NCBI RefSeq assembly: GCF_964019385.1
Contig: NC_088645.1
Location: 14,514,985-14,578,984, forward strand
Direction of reading: 5' to 3'
DNA from: Sycon ciliatum
Lineage: Eukaryota; Porifera; Calcarea; Leucosolenida; Sycettidae
Length of the DNA: 64,000 nt
Below are positions 10,214 to 21,395 of this stretch, piece by piece (position 1 is the first letter of the stretch; the number at the start of each line of letters is the position of its first letter). Under the pieces are notes generated by a model. It worked only from the letters and a program-made list of their open reading frames with translations. It searched no databases and was not told the DNA's origin. The position numbers and the translations under genes were made by a program.

Positions 10214-11837
10214 CCCAGATCGTGTATTCTAAATCCATAATACTGACGCTCAATCTCCAGACAGCTGTTTCAGCCTTTTTAGGTCCCATCAGTGGAGCTC
10301 AGAGCGGGAGGTTAAACAAATGACAATACGGTCTATATGAAATGAACAAAAAAAGCTATTTGAAAATGGCTCAAAGCATCAAAGTCAGCGAGCTATCTGC
10401 AAGACACGCACAAAGAGAGCTTTGCACGAAGGCAGATACATATTACATATACCTTTGACACTAACCAAAAAGAGTGCTCAATCAAGTCAACGCAAGGCAG
10501 CGTAATGCGGTGATCGAGACTATAAAAAGCTATAGTGACATGTAGCCAGGCCCCCAGCACAATAAGCTGACTTGCATCATGCTAAAATCGTTCACACAAA
10601 TCTCTTATAATAATTATTATATAGATTGCAGGATAGGGTGGTTGCACCAGGAAGTGCTGTCTCTGCGATAGTGGGACCAGCCAAGATTGCAGTACAGTCG
10701 TCCACCATCAATCCAGCACTTCATTGGCCCACGCCCTCGATATACCAGCATGATTTCCGGAGTTATTACCATTCATCGACACATGCCCCCCCCCCCAGTT
10801 CTTCGGCACCTGACCCGAGGTCTATTAGGGCCGCACTACTTTGTAGCAGTCATACTATAGTACTAGAACTGGATGCACGTGATATCCACTGGAGCTGGCG
10901 CTGGCCATGAGCTGACCCACCGCCGTGCCCTCCCAGTGTCAATTTTGCTTATGTGATCCTACCACAATCTGGAACATTATCAGTACTCGCCTCTGTTGAC
11001 TTGCCAGCACTAGTTCTGGTGGATCCGGGCATGTTTCTGCCTTCTCTTAAGCATGTATTCTCCTGCAGGTGCATCTTTCACCTCCTTCTAATGCGCGAGC
11101 ACATTTTCTGTGGAGATTCAACGACACATACACCAGAAAATACAGAACGGAACAGTGGCTGCCAATGCGACACAAGTACCACATAGACCTAAAAACTCAT
11201 AAGTACCCTGGGAGTTAGATGCATTTACGGGCAGTATGCCAGGATTTGCGCAGCTAATTTAAAATCAGATTAGCAATGCTGTGTGCTACCAAGGCGGCAT
11301 ATTGGACTCAAAAACCAACCGATTGTGGTCCAACCCAACCGACAGCGTTGTCGGTGGGTTCCGATTGGCAGGTGTTGGATGGACGTATGATCCATGCGTC
11401 CCCACAAGTAATGAGAAGTTAATGCCACTAAGGATATAATATCGCGGACAGCAGTACAATGAAACTGGGCCATTCATTATCAGCAATATCAGGGGTATAT
11501 CCCATCCGATAAGACGTACAGCTCGTGTATGGCGGACTTTACAGCAGGTCCCGACATAGCTTGCCCCGTGCCCTTTACCACTCTTGGGCCAAAACTGCTG
11601 TACAATATTCGAGAGGGTCTAGCCTAGTGAGTGTGAACAGAACCTAGCAAACCATATCTCCAAGTGATTCACATGTTGGTATATTCTCCGTTATCATACA
11701 TCCATTCCGAGCAATTTGACACCCGAATATTCTCGCACCACTACTGCTGAAGTATTGACCACAAACCATGTTCCATTTGACTTACAAACGGAACTTGCAA
11801 AAGGCATGAGAGCACTGGAATCTGTAAAGACTCTCGC
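10214..11837. other. No recognised feature
   Basis: No coding similarity, tRNA or bounded element seen. Short frames at 10626-10910 and 10953-11186 lack domains and splice context. Confidence 0.4.
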
Positions 11838-11845
11838 ATTATTAG

Positions 11846-13232
11846 TAGGGCTGAAACGATCATTCAATAACTCTTAAAGGGGAAGTTAAGGCAAAAATTA
11901 AAATTTCACCAGTTGTAGTCTTCGGGGTGCTGAGTCGAATGGTCTTGGTCCGAGAAAGCTGAGACGCTCCCTTCCTACTTGAATCCCAATCGAACTCGCG
12001 CACTTCCACCGAAACTGGGTGACTGCGCCCTACGAGATGGGGATTTGTATGCAAAATGTCACTAAAAGCGCCATTTCGTTCTTATAAAAGCACGGATGAC
12101 CGCGATTGGCCCATATGTTGTAGTCTTTTGGACGCTGAGTCGACTGGTTTTGGTCCGAAAAGGCTGCGATGTAGCGTTCGCCCCTAATTCCCAATCGAAC
12201 ATGGTTGAACAAGCGGTCACGTGCTCCTGCGTACACCAGTCACTTGGTCACCGTGCCTGCAGGGTACAACTTACAGCCTGTTTTGACCTTTTTTGGGTGC
12301 AGTCCTGTCACTCGAGTTGAACCTTGGTGTGAAAGTTGTCGCCTGCTGGCGTGGTGACCAGGTGATTTTGGCACCCAGGAGCACGTGACCGCTTCTTCAA
12401 CCATGTTCGATTGGGAATAAAGGAGGAACGCTGCATCGCAGCCTTTTCGGACCAAAACCAGTTGACTCAGCGTCCAAAAGACTACAACATATGGGCCAAT
12501 CGCGGTCATTCGTGCTTTTATAAGAACGAAATGGCGCTTTTAGTGACATTTTGCATACAAATCCCCATCTCGTAGGGCGCAGTCACCCAGTTTCGGTGGA
12601 GTGCGCGAGTTCGATTGGGATTCAAGTAGGAAGGGAGCGTCTCAGCTTTCTCGGACCAAGACCATTCGACTCAGCACCCCGAAGACTACAACTGGTGAAA
12701 TTTTAATTTTTGCCTTAACTTCCCCTTTAACGATCAACCAATATCATTAACGATTGATATATTGGTATTATCGATTCTTGTCGGCTCTACCCGTGTACCT
12801 CGAACACCAGTTTATGAAAAAATTCCACGATACTTTTGCTACGTTAGAAATTTGTGGCACCGCACTGTTGACATCTGTAGACATCTGGCTGGTTTATCAA
12901 CATGTTCTAGAGAATTTCATGTTGTTTCTAGAGGGAAGAATCTTGTCATTACCCTCCAGCAACTGCTCTTATCTCTGACCTTTCCCGCAAATGAACTGAA
13001 AAGACAAAGAGTGCTCTCTTCCGATCTCTTTCAAAGCCACAAATCAATTTTACTGCGCTTGAAAGTACATGATTGTACTCATATTCACTATCGGATGGAG
13101 TGCAAGGGCTGGAATACTGTCACTCATATACATGCATAAAAAATTGTTAGCACTCGTTTTGAACACTAACGATTATCGATTGCACTCTTAACGATCGATA
13201 TGCGAGTTATCGGTATAATTGTTTCAGCCCTA
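11846..13232. mobile_element. hAT-type MITE with 8-bp target duplication
   Basis: The terminus TAGGGCTGAAACGAT is answered on the right by a sequence ending TTGTTTCAGCCCTA. It is flanked by perfect 8-bp duplications ATTATTAG (11838-11845 and 13233-13240), diagnostic of the hAT superfamily. Removing the nested TTAA element leaves about 530 bp. The interior is rich in ATCGAT-like motifs near both ends and carries no transposase. Confidence 0.9.
11878..12726 (-). mobile_element. TTAA-flanked long-TIR transposon, copy 2 (nested in hAT MITE)
   Basis: An 849-bp element with the same termini and arms as copy 1 at 5846-6695, flanked by TTAA at 11874-11877 and 12727-12730. The asymmetric centre (around 12245-12375) is the reverse complement of the copy 1 centre, so this copy is inverted. 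It interrupts the left subterminal region of the hAT element, showing it inserted later. Confidence 0.9.
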
Positions 13233-13723
13233 ATTATTAGCCACCATACATACCTTTCGGGAAGTCGTGTTGGAAGCAGAATGCTCGGAGAGCAGAGCTG
13301 AGTGAGATCTGCATACAGTAACACAGCGACAATGAATCACATGAACAGAAGGAAGCAGTCGTATCCGTACACATCTGAATATGCGCTTATGGGAGGAAAA
13401 TCCGTGCGACAAAAGAGGACCGTGTTATGCAGGTGTATGCCTTACCCGGGTACGTACTAAGTGAGCTCCACCGTATGTATATATTGTATTGCAATTGAAT
13501 CACTTGACTGACTGGAGCCAAAAATATCAATTGGCACTTACTCCGGTTACCCGAATGTTTCGGTACCACTATCATTAGGTTTGTTGCAATCGAACCAAGT
13601 CATAGTTGAGTCATTTTCAATGCGTTAGGTGTTACCTGACATGCCCACTGCATCAGCCGCTATGTCATATTCCACCAGGCATGCACCAAACCAGGCGCAG
13701 TGCGCACACTGATGATGGTGGTT

Positions 13724-14605
13724 GTCACACAACGAGCAGTAGTAAAAGTGAAAGGACTTTTTGCATGTGATTTTGTTGTAATTTGTGCCAGTCGAATTGT
13801 CTCAGTGTAACTAGTTTATCGTTAGCTTACTAGTTTGTTTATACAAAAGAGAAAGACCAAGGAACTACAAGTTACGCTATACTGTCCACTAACACCACCA
13901 GTTACTAAACAATCAGCTCATGCGATAGCATTGCACGACACTGAACAGCTCTAGCACATCTTGGATGCGCACTCCAACAGCCTTGTGGACGACGACCGTC
14001 ACTGGAGAATCGGTCCGTCGCTCCACCAGCCCGGCGGCACAGTGGACAGTGCCTTGGGGGTGTCAGGCATGGATCAGGCTGATAAGGACGTGGTGGAGAC
14101 GGAAATGATGTTTGCAAGGAAGAGTGATGATATGCGTATGTGCTCTCCGCCAGTTGTTGAAGCAACAGTCCGGCAGTGGAAAGTCGGCAAGGTTAAAATA
14201 AGTGACCAACTGGGTGAAAGTACACCAAATGTGGCCCATCTCTTGAATGGTGCGGACCACGGCAAGGACCTGAAGTTGAAGGTCGTCAATGGCAACACCG
14301 CATGGTCGACGTCAATGGGAACATCAAGCCATCAAGTTGGTGGAATTATGGAATGTCTGTCGCAGGCTGCAGCGACAGGGTAACATGCTCAGGGAAGAGT
14401 ACAGCGACGATGATCAGCTGTGTCTTGCACGCAGTCGCGTTGATCGTGGCGTGCAGAACAACAGAGTCAGTTGCGGTATTCGTACATTTTTCTGTTAAGG
14501 ATTTTAATCCCCAGGAAGTCCTTTGGTGAGGAGTGATGTCACGCAACGAGCAGTAGTCAAAGTGAAAGGACTTCTTGCATGTGATTTTGTTGTAATTTTG
14601 TAAGG
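13724..14605. repeat. ~70-bp direct repeat pair bracketing 0.75 kb
   Basis: Sequence at 13724-13790 (ACAACGAGCAGTAGT, then GTGAAAGGACTTTTTGC) recurs at about 14538-14602 with few changes. The right copy abuts the end of the decayed gypsy element, so these may be LTR remnants, but no TG/CA ends or target duplication could be fixed. The frame 13961-14383 between them (140 codons) has no recognisable domain. Confidence 0.5.
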
Positions 14606-14621
14606 TGTGGTGGCAGAACTT

Positions 14622-15465
14622 TCAGCTGGTAGTGGGTGATGGGCTGGCGGTGTGACAACAATTACGGGCTTGACGAACAACATAATTATGGCGAGTCGAT
14701 CTTTGGCCAGTTGCTGAGTTGGAGATCGTCACCGTAGACCCAGAGATCTGGTCCACGGTCCAGGGGTTGGGATCCCACTGTGGTGAGAGCTTGTGTGCCT
14801 GCTCATTGCGGCGTAAGACGCGCTGACCAGGAGTGAGGATGGGGGCGTTTGACCGGCGGGTGGCATTGGCAGCATCGCACTGGGATTGGCGGAATTGCTG
14901 GTCACGGTGGGCAGCTGAAGGCAAGTCTGGTGCGGCTGCCGTAATGCAGGGTATGCTGTCGCGGATGGGGCGACCAAACATGAGTGTTGCCGGTGCCTCG
15001 TGAGTGGCAGGGTGTGGCGTGGTGCGGTACGCTAGGAGCCATTGGTCTAATGCAACATTGATGTCTTCGCCAGCTAGTTTGGCAGTTCGCAGAACTTTGC
15101 CAATGGTACGGTTGAGGCACTCGACTGCTCCGTTTGCTTGTGGCCACAAAGGAGGGGTGTGGCGGTGCTGGATAGCGTGTTGCGCGAGGAAATCAGCAAA
15201 AGCCGAAGAACGGAACTGAGGACTGTTGTCCGAGACTAGCTCTTCGGGCAAGCCGAACATGGATAATGTAGAGCGCAGAGCTTTAACAACACCGGCCGTA
15301 GTGGGTGTCGTGCTGAACACGTTGATGACCGGGTAGCGAGTCAACTGGTCGATAGTGGCAAGCAGGTGCTGACCGTTTGGCATGGGTCCATACAAATCGA
15401 CGAAGACTCGTTTCCACGGCTTGGTGGACGGTGGTGTGGGCACGGACTCCCGGACGTAGCGGTGT
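14622..15465 (-). pseudogene. Ty3/gypsy integrase core (decayed element 1)
   Basis: The DDE integrase core that inserts retrotransposon cDNA. The acidic triad is seen as VDLYGPM, VSDNSPQF and QANGAVE (D, D, E), with the neighbouring RHTPPLWPQANG as in Mag-like Ty3/gypsy integrases. A C-terminal extension with LTPGQRVLRR and QWDPNPWTV resembles the usual post-core region. The frame is open over about 390 codons, but upstream domains are in other frames and carry deletions, so the element cannot make a working polyprotein. Clade assignment is by impression only. Confidence 0.85.
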
Positions 15466-16197
15466 CGTTGAGAGAGTTGCTTGGCACGGAATACATTGCC
15501 GGCAGAGTGCTTCGGCTTCAGTAGCCATGTTGGGCCACCAAACCTTGCTGTTGAGCCGTTGCTTGGTGCGGACAATATCTTGGTGGCCCGCATGTGTAAG
15601 CTGCAGGGTAAGCCGTTGGAGGGCCGTGGGAATGACGAGACGGTCGTTGCGGAGTAGTACACCGTCACTCTCAGACAGTTCATGGCGGAGGGCAAAGTAC
15701 GGGCGGACCGTGGTGTGGTTGGAATCCCAGCGGCCAGATTGCAGAGAGGAAAGGATGGCTTGCAGTGTGGTGTCTGCGGTGGTGGCGTCTGCAATCTCCT
15801 TCAGAGCCAACGCATTCGGCTTAGCTGCTGTAGCTAGGGCATGTATGTACGTAGTGTCTTCCTGTGCGCCGATGTTTGGCAAGTCGGGATGAGGCTGCGG
15901 ATTGCGACTGACGTCGGCCGGGTTTTCTGGGCCAGGCTTGTACTGGAGCTGGAAGCTGAGATCCTGCAGGCGGAGGACCGGGGAGTGGTGAAAGCGAAGG
16001 CAGCCAAACTTGACACCCAATGCTTCCCGTTCAGTTTGAGAATATTGCTGCTCGACGCCGGAGAGTGCACGGCTGGCGAATGCTACAGGTGCATCGTGGC
16101 CGTTGTCTTGGCGTTGACACAGGATTGCGCCGAGGCCGGTGGGCGATGCGTCGACATACAGTGATGTGTATCGCTTGCGGTCAAAGTATTGCAGCAT
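15466..16197 (-). pseudogene. Ty3/gypsy RNase H and integrase zinc-binding region
   Basis: RNase H is recognisable as LYVDASPTGLGAIL, FASRALSGVEQQYSQTEREAL and LQYKPGPENPADV. The segment normally lying between RFH and RLQ, which contains the TDH..L motif, is missing, so the domain is internally deleted. It is followed by the integrase HHCC module (HAGHQDIVRTKQRL, then CRQCIPCQA). It shares a frame with the downstream ORF only partly; the integrase core is in another frame. Confidence 0.85.
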
Positions 16198-16254
16198 GCA
16201 GTCTTCGGCGATGGCCTTCTTCAGTGCATCAAATGATTGCTGCTCAACATCAGT

Positions 16255-16738
16255 TCAACGCCAAACAGTACCTTTCTTAGTGAGAGCAGGGAGTGGCGTG
16301 GTGAGATCGGCCATGTTACGAATGTAACGGCGGAGGAAGTTGGTGAGACCCAGGAAACTCTGTATGTCGCTGACGCAAGATGGCGTAGAGAATGTAGCCA
16401 CAGACTGCTGGTGGCTGGGAGAGGCGCGGATGCCCTTGTCGGAGTAGACGCTAGCCATGAACTTGAGCCGAGGCTTGAGGATGTGACATTTCAATGATTT
16501 GTGACATTTGGCTCGGTTGAGTGTAACATTGTGATCTTGGAGCTGCTGGAGGCAGGCGGCGAGTCGTCGGTTGTGCTCTTCGACGCTCTTACCGAAGTAG
16601 AAGATGTTGTCATGGACGTTCTTCACACCGTCGAGGCCAGCGAGCCATGGCGTCCAGTGTGCGCTGTAGGATCTCGGATGCGGACGATACGCCCATGGGC
16701 AGACGTTTACAGTGCAAAACTGCGTAGCGACGTGACTC
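16255..16738 (-). pseudogene. Ty3/gypsy reverse transcriptase, C-terminal fragment
   Basis: The RT begins abruptly at RRYAVLHCKRLPMGVSS (the motif before the primer grip) and shifts frame within about 30 codons. Then follow VHDNIFYFG, where YxDD is expected (second Asp is Asn), EEHNRRLAACLQQL, LNRAKCH and FLGLTNFLRRYI. The N-terminal half of RT and all of the protease are absent. Confidence 0.85.
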
Positions 16739-17506
16739 AGGGTGGTCTGGCTCTCCACAGCGGTAGCAGAGCGATGTGCTGGATTCCCGCTGGCCTGGAG
16801 CGCGAGTGGCGACTGGGGCAGGTGGCTGGTGGTACGAGTTTGCAGCTGGATGTGGCGAAGACTGCATCGGTCGACGCGACGGAGTTGAAACAGTAGCAGG
16901 AGGCGGCTGTGTCCTTTTGTAGAACGGTGGCTGATGACGGAGGGCATTGATCGAGTCTTGTGTGCGCCGGAACGCCGTCGTCTGTTCCACTGACGCTTCA
17001 AATGCTCTGGCGGCCTTGAGCGCCTTGGCGAGATCAAGGGACGCAGTCTCCAGCAGTTTTCTGCGGAGTGGATCGGACGTGCATCCTGCCACAATTTGAT
17101 CACAGAGAGCCACGTTCTTCTGGGCATCGTCGGCGAAGCTGCAGGTCGTTGCCGATGCCAGCAAACGAGTATAAAACGTGTCCAACGTTTCGCCAGGCTG
17201 CTGGGTGACCTGCCGGAAGTGGAAGCGGGCCATGCTGGGGCTCTGCTTCGACTGAAAGTAGTCGGCGGCGGCGGTTATGAGGCCGTCGAGATCGTTGCCA
17301 GTATTGGCTAACGTAGGGACGAGCTGCTGGATGTCCTTGCCGGCCACATACTGGAAAGTGTCTCTCTGGCGAGTGTCATCCGAGATGCCGGCTGCTGCGA
17401 CATAGATTTGGAAACACCGTTCCCAGGCAGGAAAATGGGCAGCAGCGTCGTAGAGACTGCTGTAGATCGGGAATGGCTCCGGAGGTGGTAGTGACAGTAG
17501 GGACAT
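16738..17506 (-). pseudogene. Ty3/gypsy Gag with zinc knuckle cut by a deletion
   Basis: Likely start is the ATG at 17506 (MSLLSLPPPEPFP). A capsid-like helical region is followed by a Pro/Ser-rich linker and a CCHC knuckle that begins CYRCGEPDH but loses its last Cys. The very next residues belong to mid-RT (RRYAVLHC), so one deletion removed the knuckle end, protease and RT N-terminus. Upstream on the minus strand, TTGGCGCTGCGAGC near 17540 resembles a primer-binding site directly before gag. Confidence 0.75.
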
Positions 17507-17605
17507 GGCGAGGATCAGGCGTTTGCTCGCAGCGCCAATGTAATGTTGTTCTCTTGCTGTATTCCAAACAACAACTAACTCGGAGCTCCGGAAAGCTCCG
17601 CAATA

Positions 17606-18192
17606 GTGAGGTTTTGCATTCCGAATTTCGGCTCGGCGTTCTTTGGTCATTTGTCGAACATCAAAATGTCGAATTTTCGCACCGACGTTTGTTTTGCAAG
17701 TCGAAAATGATGTGTTTTGATTTCGTGAGCCCCAGCATCAGCAATGTCCTGTCCCGTGCTCCTTTTCTTGCTGATTCCGACAAACTTTGATCGCGCCCAA
17801 AGAGTCGAGGGCCAAACCTGCCTCCTCAGTCGCCTCAGAAAAACGAACTCCATGGCTAAGTCAAATTTTATGGGTATCGCTATAGTCTTTTCAGCCACAC
17901 AGATGACGGTGAGGACACTCCAGGCGAAAGAGAGTAGACAGGCAGTGGAGAGGAGCAATCAGAGGTAGCTGACGATGCTGATGTCGTCAAAGACGCCTGC
18001 GAAGCCATGCCAAGATAGGAAACCTCTTTGAATAAATCACGCGCTAGCGCTCTTCCACAAGAAAATTCATCCGAAAAATATGTTCGGCAAAGTGAGCTTT
18101 TTCCGAACAAACATGCCGCATCTTCGTGTGCATTTTCGACCTCGCTCCCGCGTGCCGAATCTTTTGCCGAATTTCGGAATGCAAAACCTCAC
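17606..18192. mobile_element. TA-flanked MITE, 587 bp
   Basis: The termini GTGAGGTTTTGCATTCCG and the reverse complement at the right end extend as an inverted repeat of about 27 bp (GAATTTCGGC inside). Both ends are bordered by TA (17604-17605, 18193-18194), as for Tc1/mariner-type insertion. It lies just upstream of the decayed gypsy gag. No transposase. Confidence 0.8.
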
Positions 18193-18312
18193 TAATATGA
18201 TGCCAACAGAATGTAATGGTGTGCGTGCATGCGTACAGAGTCGGTGCGTACCGACTGTCAGCACAGGTGTGGAAAGCAGCATATGTAAATGGATAGGAGC
18301 ACAAACGGTGCC

Positions 18313-18388
18313 GCGTGCATATATGTGTCGGTAGAGCATGAGACTCTTAATCTCAGGGTCGTGGGTTTGAGCCCCACGTTGGGCGCCA
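18313..18388 (+). tRNA. tRNA-Lys(CUU) 3' fragment with CCA (pseudogene)
   Basis: From GTCGGTAGAGCATGAG onward the sequence reads as a metazoan tRNA-Lys: anticodon loop with CTT (18345-18347), variable loop, T-arm GTGGG/CCCAC, acceptor strand GTTGGGC, discriminator G and then CCA (18386-18388). The 5' acceptor strand and the first half of the D-stem do not pair, so it cannot fold as a functional tRNA. Genomic CCA suggests derivation from a mature tRNA by reverse transcription, either as a SINE head or as an over-copied LTR primer site (minus strand TGGCGCCCAACG). Confidence 0.7.
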
Positions 18389-19305
18389 AATGTCGTCTCG
18401 GTTGGAGAACGAGCTGCCTCTACTATACCCTCGCCACGCCACACATCAAACGGACTAGTCAAGTGATTTTTCTCTAGAGCTAGAGAGAGAGCTATTCATT
18501 ACTACACTTCAGGAGACGACGGGAGAACTGACAACTGACATGGCGAAAGGAAACATGATATCGGAAAGTGGTGCCCTCATCAGCACAAAAAGTGGCGTAC
18601 TCGATATCATATCAGCACAAAAAGGTGCACGTGTCAGCAATACAACAAAGCAGCGCAGCAGCATGTACGGGTCAGCAGCACAGAGACACAAATACAGCAG
18701 CAGGTACGACAAAGAGACAACACGTGCAGCCACATGTACAACATATGGGTGTGACAGTCCATATATGTGCGTGTGAACACTACACACGATGAGAACATGC
18801 AAAGTATGGAGACCCAGACTGTGTGGTCAGCAGGACACAGCCCGTACAGGATGGAACAGACAACTAAACGTAATATAGCACCACGTACCGGCGGACTAGT
18901 CGACGCCGATGGGAGAAGTGGCACCCCCTGAGGCAGCTACGGATGCTAGAACTCTACAGCCAGACCAACACCAATATAAAACAAAAGGGTACACCACACC
19001 AGGAAGCAAGTCAAATAAAGATGTGTGAACAACGGCCACACACCACAGAAAAGCATACAGAACAAAAACTCAATTACCGACACCATAGACACTGCAAAAT
19101 CCAAACAGGAGGAAAATACTAACTCCCTGAGGACACTGAGCATGAGGCAAACGAGCAAGCAACCTCTTGCCGATGTTCCACCGTGTAACAACAACCGCGC
19201 TGGCCACCGGACTGTATGGTAGGGGTATTACACCTGGACCTCAAGACCAACGGGCGAAGGACAGCAGGCCGGGCCCAGGTAAATACAATGAGGAGCACTG
19301 TATAC
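18389..19305. other. Possible SINE body or LTR, otherwise unassigned
   Basis: The stretch starts with TGTCGTCTC right after the tRNA fragment, and GAGACGAC occurs at about 18513. If an LTR ends at 18391 on the minus strand, the tRNA fragment would be its primer site; no matching second LTR is found. From 18540 to 19300 I see no recognised feature. Confidence 0.3.
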
Positions 19306-19309
19306 AACT

Positions 19310-20930
19310 ACAGAAATAACCCAAACCCATGCCAATTTGACCAACATACCTTCCCTGCGCATCCATTCCTAGTGTACGGGTCTGAAAGATGAAAGATGGA
19401 GCGCTTGTATACACGGGCCCGGAAAGCCTGCTTCGGCCGCTCGGCAGCAGCTTCATAGTGGTGGTCAAGGGTCGAAGACCGACGGATACGGATCAACTCC
19501 CCAGTGAACACACCGTTGCCCATACTACAGGGGTGGTTACTACCGACAAGCAGATACAGGAAACGATTGGTGAACTTGAAATGAGGCTTCACCGCCATGT
19601 ATCCCTTACTACGGAAAACTGTGGTGTCCAGGAAATCAATGCCATCATGTGCCAGTTCATGAGAAAACTTGAGGGCCGAACACTTATTAATCCAATCTAA
19701 AGTGCGCTGAACTTGACCTTCGCAACCATGCAATGATAAAGCGTCTATAAACCTGAACCTCTAAACCCTCTAAGATCGGCAAAACGTACCGCTTCTCCAA
19801 ATACAGCATAACAATGTCGGTATAGACCACTGCTGCAGGCGAACCCATGGCAGTCCCTTGGATCTGCCGAAACACATCGTTACCATACACGAACTCATTT
19901 TTCTTCCGAATGACTGACATCAAGGAAGTCACTGCTGTTATTAACCATGTACGAAGGGCGAGGGGCATCCACCTTGTACACCTGTGTGTGATATACCACG
20001 ACAACCGAGCTCGTTGGGGATGTTGGTGTAGTAAAGGCTGGTCACATCTATACTCAATTATAAATGATCGTCCCGCACAGGCAAACCTTCTACCAAGTTG
20101 ATGAAATCCGCAATTGAGGTCAGAACAGTACTTTCCTCACATACATACGGGTTCAGTAGAAAGTCAGTGAACTCAGCGGGATAGTAGCCAGGACTATTTA
20201 GATTAACAATAGGCCTAACCTTCAGGACCCAGGGCTTATGTGTTTTGAGAAGTCTCCTGAAAACGGGCATGCGCCCCCGGTGCGACTAAGAACAGTGACA
20301 TAATATCAGTGGGCATACGATGCTCAATGCGATGCCTAGTCATGGCGAGTAAACAATTGACTCGGGTCGCTCACACGAAGTCTCAACACAGCCTTGAGCC
20401 TGTTGGTTGCCATCGGCAGTCTAGCCGCATGCTCATCTAGCCCCTCAGGCAAAAAAAACAGTCATTTATAATGTTTGGCATTGTGATGCTGGGCACGACC
20501 TATATCATCATAGTGAGATCAGTCCAGGACTACTATCACAATAGACTGCCTTTGCATATGCCTGAGTCCGATCGCGTTCTAGCTCCCAAACTATGTGCTG
20601 CATGTGTACACTCCGCCTATGGTTAGTCTACTCCAGAACAACGCCTGGAGAGGTTCATTGGGGGCATGATGTCCCCCCACCCCATCCCCCCCTTGTCCCC
20701 TGCACCTGAAGTACCGGTATTGCCCCCCCCCCCCTCCCCAAACAAATTACAGGACACAGATGGAGCACTGGGGAGCACGTAGCAGTAGGCAAAGTTGACG
20801 ATGCCAGTGCAGACACGGCCTGACCTCGGTCACCACACTGACACCGTATAGTCTCCAAGGGACATAGCTACCAGAGAACACACAGAATGGGAGTATATAG
20901 TGCTATCTCGGTGGATAGACAACCCCCTAT
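19310..20930 (-). mobile_element. Penelope-like element, copy 2 (inverted, decayed)
   Basis: Inverted relative of the element at 1-1573, including the non-coding part up to about 20930. RT motifs are visible in three frame pieces: KTHKPWVLKVRPIVNLN (ATG at 20270), MSWYITHRCTRW onward with QGTAMGSPAA, and HGCEGQVQ onward. A stop at the HLFLSID position ends the first piece. Compared with copy 1 it lacks 17 bp at about 19735, exactly the catalytic-box coding region, which also shifts the frame. It is inactive. Confidence 0.85.
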
Positions 20931-21216
20931 ACACAAAATATCTACTGATAGAGTTCTGTGTAGACCCTATGTGCAGATATGTGTGGATGAGTACTGGTAA
21001 ACGGACAGCTAACCCTAGTCTAAGTAAAATAAAGGTAGAATGTAGAGCCTGGGCAAAAAAATAAGTAAATAAAAATATTGACTAGTTTTAGGGAAAGACA
21101 CAAACGGGAAAAGTCTGAAGAAAAAATTGACTGTCACCAAAAAAATAATAATAGCTACACATACGAGGGAACTCGGATGGAGAGCCAAGGATTAAAATTG
21201 AAAAAGAGGACCATCA

Positions 21217-21395
21217 GTTTACGAGTTATCCGTTTTGTCCAACACTTACGGATATAAACGTGATGCAGCTAAGCATCAGGTCGTTGAATGTCAGGATCTC
21301 ATCAGTCAGTTTTTGTGCTAATTGTTGCACATTTTTGACTCAGCAGTATTCTGCATATAACCGTTAGTGTTGGACAAAACGGATAACTTGTAAAC
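21217..21395. mobile_element. MITE-like inverted repeat, 179 bp
   Basis: Left arm GTTTACGAGTTATCCG and right arm CGGATAACTTGTAAAC match over about 35 bp. No target duplication is evident and there is no coding capacity. Confidence 0.65.

Noticed and set aside
1-20930. A single 20-kb inverted duplication suggested by mirrored PLE and TTAA copies
   Set aside because: The Sushi/LDLa exons and the intervening unique sequence are not mirrored, and the midpoints of the two pairs differ by about a kilobase; separate insertions explain it.
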